Assembly: GCA_950022295.1 (NCBI GenBank)
Contig: OX465600.1
Location: 292,809,782-292,873,781 of the forward strand
Direction: 5' to 3'
Source: Bromus sterilis
Taxonomy: Eukaryota > Streptophyta > Magnoliopsida > Poales > Poaceae
DNA length: 64,000 bases
Both the position numbers and the translations under genes were made by a program. The notes under the pieces were generated by a model, which was not told the origin of the DNA, made no database searches, and worked only from the letters and a program-made list of their open reading frames with translations. Positions 56,600-64,000 of this stretch are shown one piece after another. Position 1 is the first letter of the stretch, and the number at the start of each line of letters is the position of its first letter.

Positions 56600-58567
56600 T
56601 GATAGGGCCCCTAGTTATGTTTTTTTTGGCAAGGAGTACAAAATAGAATGTTTGCTAGTCCTGCATTATTGTATGATCAATTTTGCTGAACCGCACTTTA
56701 CAACCCTTGATTTTCAGTTACTACATAATGATACAATCATAGAACTCCCATCTAGCTGAAAACATGGGAAGCCTACACTGTACTTGTAAATGAGCACATT
56801 CCAAGTTTTGCTGCCTTTACACTCAAACAAGTTTGAAAGTTGCCCTTGAGTTCAGTACACGTGCTGCAGCTTATTCTTCTTCTAGTCCACCCAACAATCT
56901 TGTGGTTCCAGCGCTGCTGACACTGGTGTGATTCTCCGTGATCATGCATGAGCTTTTAAAGGAGCGGCATGCCATTTTTTCCCCAGGGACTTCCAATCCG
57001 AAGGTGTTGGAGATCCAGGCGCGCCGCGCGGCACTGTTAGCTGCGCTCGTGGAGGTCGATTCAAGAGATCAAGCTTCTTCAATCTTCCTTCCAGGAAGTG
57101 AAGTTCAGGTGGGTCTGACGATAAGCGAATGGAGCGGTTGTATGTTGAACTATGTAAGGTCTGGTTACATGTTCCAACTGATTGTATCCTGCGCACTGTA
57201 TCGTCGGAGATTCCAAACTATTATGGATAAATAAATGGTGTGTTGATCCTCAAAAAAAGAAGAAGAAAAAATCAATCCAGCCATCATGATATCTACCTGC
57301 CCGTGATCAGTGAAATTTTTCAGAATCTCTTGTCTATAAGTTTGCTATTGCCGTTGGCTCTTCCATGTTGCTCATGTCAACTAGTATCTCCAATGATCTC
57401 TTACCATGCTTATTTTTATCATCCAGTTCAGTTCAAGACTCACTATCTCGATCTGGCATTGTTTATCTTAAGTTTAATCCAACCCGGTCAGAAAAAAAAC
57501 AAACCAACTTATGAATTGATGGCATTGGTATTACCATTTAAGAAGAAGAAAGAAAGAAAGAATTGCACAAAAATTACACATAATTATGATTTTTTATAAT
57601 ATGCTAGAATAAAAATATATAGTAGTATTTTTTTGAAAACAAATCAAGAAGGAATGAATAAGTGGCATTGATATAGTCCTTAAAGTAAAAAAGACATGGA
57701 ATAAAAATAAAACAATATCTAAAAATAAAAAAAATCTAAGCATGAATAATTTAGTGGAATTGGTATTATCCTTTAAGAAGAAATAAAAGGAAATAAAATT
57801 TAAAAACACTGCACACACCTTTTCAGTGATATTGAACCTTTTCCAATATGTAAAAAATAAGCATAAAAATAGTACTGTAATTTTTGCACTCTAGTACTAT
57901 TATTTATATACACATACTTCCTCCGTCCCATGACAAGCTTTTTGGGACGGAGGGAGTATTACATAGTACTTGTGTGTATATATTTACACTCACCCAACAT
58001 TTAAAAAAACGAATGACTAGAAAAAGAAAAAAGAAAAGCAAAAAATGCATAACAATATAAGAAAAGAAAACCAGGCAATGGATAACAAGCTCCAGGTCCA
58101 ATACAAAAACAGACTAACCCAAAAGAGGGACGAATTGAAAATCCAGCCCAACAAGTCACGAAACAACATAAGGAAGAATCTTACAAAATAATAGACGCTC
58201 ATAAATCAATTTACCCAAGTTAAAAACACGCGACTTACATGTGGCTACAGTTTTATATTTTCCTGTCATCAAGAGTTCAAGCTAACTGTATTTTAAGAAC
58301 GGAAGCTCAAGACGAGTCGGACTTTAAATTTAAAGCACAAAAGGTTAAAAAATAAAAAGGAGAGCACAACTGGTAATCAGGAAGCCAAAAAGAAGCACAA
58401 CTGGTAAACTACACTGTGATGCTTTTTTATCATAACATCTTACTGAAATCAAGTGTTCGTAATAAACCACTTGCATATCAATTACTAGTAATTTACCGAA
58501 GTAAAACTAGGAGAAACTGAGGCACGAATTTACCCTAGTACTGCGTGCTGCAGCTTATCTCTGGTCT
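56600..58567. other. Intergenic DNA with relics of a DUF2921 paralogue
   Basis: At 56845-56930 a stretch (AGTACACGTGCTGCAGCTTATTC and following) matches the 3' end of the DUF2921 gene (58563-58650) in the same orientation. At about 57395-57480 the string TTATTTTTATCATCCAGTTC is homologous, in reverse orientation, to the region upstream of that gene (62050-62125). Between them a short frame (KVLEIQARRAALLAALVEVD) is unidentified. 57500-57800 repeats the GGCATTGGTATTACC motif seen near 51.9 kb. The rest is AT-rich. Confidence 0.5.
57917..57956. mobile_element. 40-bp Stowaway remnant
   Basis: CTTCCTCCGTCCCA and TGGGACGGAGGGAG form inverted ends around a short loop, with TA at 57915-57916 and 57957-57958. 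It is the terminal inverted repeats with almost no interior. Confidence 0.8.
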
Positions 58568-61500
58568 TCAGTACACGTGCTGGAGCTTATTCTTCTCCTT
58601 CCCTGTCACCCACCCTAGCATCTTGTAGTTCCAGCGGTGCTGCACGTAGACCAAGAACGCCAGCACTGCCGCGACGAGCGGCACCACCACGCCACCATCG
58701 ACTTTGGAGTACAAATCCATGGCCTCCTCGGGGACAAAGTACATGTCAACGGCAGAAGGCGGCCGGAGGAATCCGTAAAGGTGTGGCAGCAGCGACATGC
58801 CGGTGATCCCGGCGTAGTAGCTCTTCCTCAGAGGCCGGCAGTTGACGCGCCACAGCGCGTTGCCCATGACCTGCGGCAGCAGGAACCATTCCTTCATCAG
58901 GCCAAGGTACAGCTCCACCATGGCGGCCATCGTCGCGGCCATATCGTACGACGGCCGGCTATAGGATTCATCCTGGCCCTGGTTTTGCAGGGTGTGCACC
59001 ACATGCGTCGGCGGCTTGGCCGACGTGCCGCCACAGGTCAGCAGCCAGTGTGCGGCGAGGGGGAGGAGAAGACCGACCAGGAGCAACCCAACCCCGTCGC
59101 TCGGGACACGTCCTGGTTCGAGCGGCGTTCGCGCCCGCGCGTGTTCCCTTGACCGCCGCACCTTGCGCGCCAGGCGCAGCGTGAGGAGGAGCGCCGCGAG
59201 GGCCAGGGCTTTCACGGAGCACTCCATGTCCCAGTGTAGGCGTCTGGCGTGTGTCCTGTAGTTGCCATTGCAGTTGCCATCGTACGTCCTCGGCCATGCG
59301 GGTAGAGTCTTGCCGTCCGCGACCAGCACGGCGCCGTAGCTGAGCGCCTGGATGCCGAGCATCATGAGGGAGATGTACGGCACGGTGTCCGGGTGTGACT
59401 CCATGTGGCGCAGCTGGCTGAAGGTGGCGGCGATGGTAGCCGACAGAATGGCGATGCAGACCACCCCCTCCAGGTTCTGCTCCATGAATCCGTTGGACCT
59501 CGTCCCAGGATAAAAGGATTGCAGCGCTGGAAGCTCGGTCCGGTTGAAATGCAGCAGGTCGCCGGCGGCACTTGTGCTGGAGATGTAAACCTTCGCCAAC
59601 GGACTGAAGAGCCACCGCATTGTGGTCGGCGGGTACTCCACCACCACCTCTATGGAGCAGTCCATCCCGTTTACAAGGTCTGTAACCTTGGACAGGAGCA
59701 GCCATGGGACCTCGACTTCTCGGCAGCCGATCAGGTGCATTCGCCCGTCCTCTGGGTTGTACACGCCCTCCAAGGACATCACTGGACGCCATCCAAACAC
59801 CCCGCCTGACTCGGCGAACACGGCTGACACGTTCACTAGTTCCTGCCGCTGCTCCATGCCATCTTGATCTTGTGCCACCGACATTCTTGACCATCGCTCT
59901 GGCTGGGGCACGTAGCCGACGAGCGGCCCAATTGAGAATATTTGCAGCTCAAAGAAGCGTTCAGGAGAGGATTGTCCCTTCATGATCCATTCTGGTAGAG
60001 AGTGCATTCTTGGCACGATCCGGAAATGGAGTTGGAGATCTTCGGAGATGCTCGTCGTGTCACCATGGGCATTTTTCCTTGGATAGCTAATGAGAGACAT
60101 GGAGGCGAGCTTGCTGGAGATCATGGACCGCTTGGTCCTTGAGAGAAGCTCCATGGCCTGCTCCATCTTGTTGTAGGTGTACGTCAGGCGCAGCCACTCG
60201 TCGGAGCGGCCAACCTTGTTCCAGGTCTGTCTGGGATGCAATGCTCGGTGGAACGACAGCGGGAAATGGCTGCCATCCTTGGAGGTTATCTGCCCCATGA
60301 TCATGCTCCGGCGGGTTATCGAGAATGTGGTGGGGATGTACAGGGAGACACGGTGCTGGCACGCCGCCTTGCCGGTGCCGGTGCCCAGGCAGGCCGTCAT
60401 GCAAAGACGGCCAGTTGACGCTCTCCACACGCCCTCCGCCGACAGCGTCATCCCGCTCAGCCCAGCGCGCTTCGCCGCCTTTTCCGGATCCTCCCATGGC
60501 GGCATGGCGCGGAACACCGCCGACACCAGCGCGGCAGCCTTGCCGTCCAGTCCACTCGTCGCCTGGCACCGGACGCCTTGCATCAGGATGGCGAAACCCG
60601 TGAACGCCCTGTCCGTCGTGTTCACGAAGGGACCTAGTCGGCCGCAGAACTCGTCGGTGGAGTCGCAGCTCCAGTTGGGGACGACGGCGAGCACGCCGTA
60701 CTCGTTGGTGCGAAGGATGTCACAGAAAGAGACGTCTTCGTGCAGGTCCCCTGCACAGCCACCGGCGATGTCATCGTCACAGAAGGAGGAAGGAGACGTG
60801 GTGCACCCAGTCGTGTCTTTCTCCTCCGGCCGGAACCGGTAACTGGCGTATGGGATGCCGAACAGCGATACCAGCCAAACAGTGTCAAAGTAGACGTTGT
60901 CCGACTTGGCGGCCGTGCTCATCATCTCGCCGTGCACTGCTCGGGTGGTCAGTGTCTGAACTTTTGGGTACCTTAGAATGAGCAGTATGTTGTCATCGGC
61001 GACCACCGGCGGCTTGAAGTTGCTGCTGTCATCGCCGACATTCTTGGCCCAGTCCCATGGGCCGCCGGTGCTGTTGCCACCGCCGTCGTCGCGCATGGGG
61101 AGGAGAGCATTCCCGACCATGCAAAGCACCCTCTCGCCACTGTCACCATCAATGCCAGTCTCTGTGTAGATGCCTTCCAACAATATCTTCAGCTTGGCGA
61201 CACCAGGAAGAAGCTTGAACTCCGAGGACGGACGCCGGCCGCCGTCACCGTGCGAATCCATCATCTCGAACTTGTCGTCAGAGCAGCAGCAGTTGCGGTT
61301 GACGGTCAAGGTGAGCACCCCGCTGATGTCGAGGGAGCGTCTCGTTACACGCTGCCGCTGCGGCGTGTCGGTGTACGTGAGCACGAAGGTCGCAAGACGA
61401 GTGGCCTCTTGAAGTAACTCTGGACCGGCGGCACCAACGCCGCTGCTGCCAGTGCCAGGAAACGGCATCAAGGGGGCGTGGCCGGGGTCCTGGTACCAGT

Positions 61501-61747
61501 CGCCGTTGCCGAAGTGTAGATCCTGAACCATGGGGCCGTCGGTTGTAAGCTCGGCGGCCGAGGAGAGCACGGACCGGCAGTGGTGCACCACGTCGGCAGC
61601 CCGGAGCTGGTCACGAGGAACGGCCGGGCGTCCAAACAGTGTAGGGAGCTCGCCTCGGTGGGACGGCTGGGCCGTGGACGAGGTGACGCAGCAGAGACAT
61701 AGCCACAGCACGCTGAGAATGATCTTATGCCTCTTGCCGATCTCCAT
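58568..61747 (-). CDS. DUF2921 multi-pass membrane protein
   Basis: An intronless 1059-residue protein. Residues 1-27 form a signal peptide (IILSVLWLCLCCVTSSTAQ). The large N-terminal part (about 30-730) is lumenal or extracellular, Cys-containing and with repeated two-part architecture (for example VLTLTVNRNCCC, LEGIYTETG, LSAEGVWRASTGRLCM, SLEGVYNPEDGRMHLIGCRE). The C-terminal third has about six or seven hydrophobic segments (GVVCIAILSATIAATFSQLR, YISLMMLGIQALSYGAVLV, ALALAALLLTLRL, VGLLLVGLLLPLAAHWLL, LYLGLMKEWFLLPQVM, VVPLVAAVLAFLVYV). This is the DUF2921 (PF11145) arrangement of plant proteins of unknown function, which occur as tandem intronless genes in grasses. Length and motifs are complete and the frame is open throughout. 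Relics of a second copy lie at 56.8-57.5 kb. Plus-strand open frames here are shadows. Confidence 0.9.
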   Translation of the reverse strand: MEIGKRHKIILSVLWLCLCCVTSSTAQPSHRGELPTLFGRPAVPRDQLRAADVVHHCRSVLSSAAELTTDGPMVQDLHFGNGDWYQDPGHAPLMPFPGTGSSGVGAAGPELLQEATRLATFVLTYTDTPQRQRVTRRSLDISGVLTLTVNRNCCCSDDKFEMMDSHGDGGRRPSSEFKLLPGVAKLKILLEGIYTETGIDGDSGERVLCMVGNALLPMRDDGGGNSTGGPWDWAKNVGDDSSNFKPPVVADDNILLILRYPKVQTLTTRAVHGEMMSTAAKSDNVYFDTVWLVSLFGIPYASYRFRPEEKDTTGCTTSPSSFCDDDIAGGCAGDLHEDVSFCDILRTNEYGVLAVVPNWSCDSTDEFCGRLGPFVNTTDRAFTGFAILMQGVRCQATSGLDGKAAALVSAVFRAMPPWEDPEKAAKRAGLSGMTLSAEGVWRASTGRLCMTACLGTGTGKAACQHRVSLYIPTTFSITRRSMIMGQITSKDGSHFPLSFHRALHPRQTWNKVGRSDEWLRLTYTYNKMEQAMELLSRTKRSMISSKLASMSLISYPRKNAHGDTTSISEDLQLHFRIVPRMHSLPEWIMKGQSSPERFFELQIFSIGPLVGYVPQPERWSRMSVAQDQDGMEQRQELVNVSAVFAESGGVFGWRPVMSLEGVYNPEDGRMHLIGCREVEVPWLLLSKVTDLVNGMDCSIEVVVEYPPTTMRWLFSPLAKVYISSTSAAGDLLHFNRTELPALQSFYPGTRSNGFMEQNLEGVVCIAILSATIAATFSQLRHMESHPDTVPYISLMMLGIQALSYGAVLVADGKTLPAWPRTYDGNCNGNYRTHARRLHWDMECSVKALALAALLLTLRLARKVRRSREHARARTPLEPGRVPSDGVGLLLVGLLLPLAAHWLLTCGGTSAKPPTHVVHTLQNQGQDESYSRPSYDMAATMAAMVELYLGLMKEWFLLPQVMGNALWRVNCRPLRKSYYAGITGMSLLPHLYGFLRPPSAVDMYFVPEEAMDLYSKVDGGVVVPLVAAVLAFLVYVQHRWNYKMLGWVTGKEKNKLQHVY

Positions 61748-62415
61748 CTACCTGCACTTGATTTTCACCACTGTCACAAAGTATGTACTACAAACAGACT
61801 GAGAGATTTCTGCAGACGAAGAAGTAACCAAACAGCAAGATTTGGGTGCTAACCATGAAGCAGCTGATCAGATCTCCTTCCTTCCCTGGCTCCCTGTTCC
61901 TGTAGATTTGAGAGATTATAGCAGACGAATAAGGCTGCTTGAGCAGAGGTTTTGACTGAAGATGCCTGGCAGAAAGTCGAGTTGCTGCTTGGGGAAACCA
62001 ACCTCCAGCATGTGGGATCATGTGCTTGGGCATCCCAACAGCGATCAAACATAAGATAAACAAGGCCAGATGGTGACAATAAGCCTTGAACTGAACTGGA
62101 TGATAAAAATAAGCAGGGTAAAAGATCATCCCCTTAGTTGATTCGTGCGGGCGTAGGGGCTCTCTCAGAGCCTCAGCACTGGTGTCCGTCCGATCCGATG
62201 CTCCTCTCGTGCGTGGCCTTTCGATCTTCACCGCTCTCCTAGCCGCCACCTCTCTCACTCTCGTTTCTCCGCTGCCTTTCGTGTCGTCGTCGCCGCCGCC
62301 GCCGCCTCCTATCCCGCGCTCGTTCCTCGGGGCGCTTGATTCCTGCTCGGCGCGGCGAGGGGAGGCCCGCGATCCGGGAGGGCGAGAGGGGCGGACTAGC
62401 GAGCGGGCGCGGAAG
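61748..62415. other. Divergent intergenic region between DUF2921 and the carrier exon
   Basis: This is the upstream sequence of the minus-strand DUF2921 gene (to about 62130) and the GC-rich, C/T-rich leader of the plus-strand carrier-type exon (about 62150-62415). The DUF2921 side may include a leader intron. The two start codons are 668 bases apart, so promoters are close. No clear TATA box was identified. Confidence 0.45.
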
Positions 62416-62582
62416 ATGGCATCGGAGGACATGGTGGGGAAGAGCAGGGGCGACACGGCCGTCGCCACCATCGTCAACCTGGCCGAGGAGGCCACGCTCG
62501 CGCGCGAGGGCGTCAAGGGCCCCGACCGCCAGGTCCTCCCCGTTTGCAGGTCGCTCTTCGCCGAAGGCGTCGCCGGGGGACT
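62416..62582 (+). CDS. First exon of an ADNT1-like mitochondrial adenine-nucleotide carrier, orphaned
   Basis: The ATG at 62416 starts MASEDMVGKSRGDTAVATIV, followed by NLAEEATLAREGVKGPDRQV and LPVCRSLFAEGVAGG. This matches the N-terminus of plant ADNT1-type carriers, in which the stretch continues into the first mitochondrial-carrier repeat (SRTAVAPLERLKIL-like). Here the similarity ends at GVAGGL (about 62582), exactly where a GTTAGT could act as a splice donor. No later carrier exon exists in the window. The expected Gly in SLFAGGVAGG is Glu. The leader at about 62150-62415 is GC-rich like a real grass 5' UTR. The exon is followed by ECM29 sequence. Carrier function cannot come from this fragment alone. 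Confidence 0.7.
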
Positions 62583-62681
62583 GTTAGTCGCCCCGACACC
62601 CTTTCCCCCTCCCGGCGCTCGATTCGTCAGAGCCGGCGGGTGGCGGCGGCTCCCAGATTCGGCTTCGCTCGGCCTCCTCCT

Positions 62682-64000
62682 GAGCTTCCGCTGCCCATGC
62701 CCGCTTTATGGGAGATCTATACTGAATCTGCTTCAGCGTCAATTGTTCGGAACTTCTGTATTGTTTATATTGAGATGGCTTTTGAACGCCTGCCAAGCCA
62801 TGTATCATCTTTTCCTTTGCCGGCTTCCCATTTCCTTAGTTTTTTTACCTTGACTGCAATAACATTTTGTAACAGGAAAAGGGAAACATTGCACCTGATT
62901 TATTAATCAATATATTGAATGTTGCAGCTCAGCATCAAGGAATTATCTTGAGGCTTGTATCAAAGGTTAGTCATGTCATGCACATATATTTTCCTAAAAC
63001 AGGATTTGATATAGAAGTTGATCATATTTATTACTTTTAGTTGCACTGAAAATTTAGCTAGGATTGTTGTGTACCGCAAAGTGCGATTTAAGGATGTGCA
63101 GTGCAGTATTTCACAGGAAATTTTACAAGAATAGGAAAAGGCCATATCATGATATAGGTTGGACTTGGACCTGTATAATGACACAAATTTCGTGCTTAGA
63201 GTTAATCGTCAGAATGGAGGACAGAATTATAGATTGCCTAGGTCGGACATAGAAATATGACATACCTCGAAAGAATTACTTTCTCTCTGTTACTCTTCTC
63301 ATCGTGTGCATGTTTAGCCAAAACGAAAGTTATCATTCTTCAGTATTGGATGACCAGCAGGACTTTCACTTGCCCAAGCAGATCGTGTTACTGGAAAGCT
63401 ACCACTGAAGGGTGACACACTTACATCAAGAAAGGTAATACCTACATGTGTTTTTCCTGCTGAACATTCATTGGGTGTTATATATTTTATCCCTGTGTGC
63501 GTGGTCATGTCTGCTCATGCATTCACACATTTAAATTGTTGAGTGTACTACCTGCACTTCCTTCTTATGTTTGAATTTATCCTCCAATCTCTTCAGCTAG
63601 GTATCTTGAATGTTCTTGAAGCTATGCTGCTGGCACCTGAGATTGTCTATCCTATTTATTTAGCTGGTGCTTCAGATAGGTACTTCCATTTCAGAAATCA
63701 ATTTATAGTCTACAGAAATGGTTAAGTGGATGGATCAAAAATTGTGCTGATCACTGTTTCATTATAGTCAAGAATCAGTTGCTAAGAGAGGAGACGAGTT
63801 GTTAAAGCGCAAAGCTTCAACTATGAACTTAGAAGATGCCAAGCTTATCAAGAGATTGATTATACTATTCAATGGTACGCATTATGTATTAATCAGGGTG
63901 CTAATTTATGCATTTTACGTTTCGACTACAGTACGCATCCTGCGGTGCGGCATAGCTGATCTATTTTTGTGGTCTGGAATCTGACTGACCAACTTTTCTG
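62682..64000 (+). pseudogene. ECM29: 5'-truncated ECM29 (proteasome-associated HEAT-repeat protein), right end outside window
   Basis: Exons read at about 62682-62801 (LWEIYTESASASIVRNFCIV, then YIEMAFERLPSH), 62876-62965 (EKGNIAPDLLINILNVAAQ, then HQGIILRLVSK), 63344-63434 (ADRVTGKLPLKGDTLTSRK), 63597-63679 (LGILNVLEAMLLAPEIVYPI) and 63768-63874 (QESVAKRGDELLKRKASTMN, then LEDAKLIKRLIILFNG) match successive pieces of plant ECM29. ECM29 is a large HEAT-repeat adaptor that binds the 26S proteasome. Residues before LWEIYTE (roughly the first 80 of the family) are missing and replaced upstream by a carrier exon. The exon expected between 62965 and 63344 (the VAAKYR...FVEFC part) is not found. 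In the 63344 exon a TGA stands where the family has Cys before PAGLS. It is therefore read as a decaying copy; the rest lies beyond 64000. Confidence 0.75.

Noticed and set aside
58968..61412. Several plus- and minus-strand frames of 60-308 residues within the DUF2921 gene
   Set aside because: They overlap a 1059-residue conserved frame and have no recognisable domains.

Overview
The window is nuclear DNA from a grass, most likely a Triticeae species (wheat, Aegilops, barley or rye group). The evidence is the GC-rich, intron-poor or phase-regular grass-style genes, many Stowaway MITEs with TA target duplications, an Angela/WIS-like Copia LTR, an Athila-lineage Gypsy element and nested transposon insertions. 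No bacterial, viral or CRISPR features are present. The species name is an inference from repeat composition.

Layout. 0-7 kb: a Helitron 3' end with a Stowaway MITE in it; a DUF295 (KIB-type) gene whose last codons are cut off by a hAT insertion (2096-3180); and an intact single-exon PORR-domain organelle RNA-splicing factor (4856-6355). 7.7-10.1 kb: a non-coding tandem duplication. 11.4-31.2 kb: a tandem duplication holding two clade-IV-like SWEET sugar transporter genes (13408-16330 and 26981-30597). The first unit carries a LINE tail. The second is split by a complete 5.1 kb Mutator-like element (21229-26331) with 9-bp target duplications. 31.6-38 kb: accessory DNA with a Helitron, a fold-back element, a Harbinger-like element and a second hAT. 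38.06-48.32 kb: a Copia solo LTR in which a non-autonomous gag-protease Gypsy element is nested.

48.3-64 kb is gene-rich: a LINE RT relic, a secreted class III peroxidase lacking two of the four canonical disulfide pairs (49974-51372), a CCHC zinc-knuckle gene with duplicated 5' and 3' exons (53192-55485), a 1059-residue DUF2921 membrane protein (58568-61747, minus), and at the right edge a chimera. The chimera joins the promoter and first exon of an ADNT1-like mitochondrial adenine-nucleotide carrier to 5'-truncated, decayed exons of the proteasome adaptor ECM29.

The genes do not form a pathway. The recurring theme is gene remodelling by duplication and transposition: a 3' end moved by hAT, an intron present in one SWEET paralogue and absent in the other, in-frame exon duplication, and promoter/first-exon swapping. 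Exon boundaries were read by eye from GT/AG sites, phase and family alignment from memory; no searches were run.
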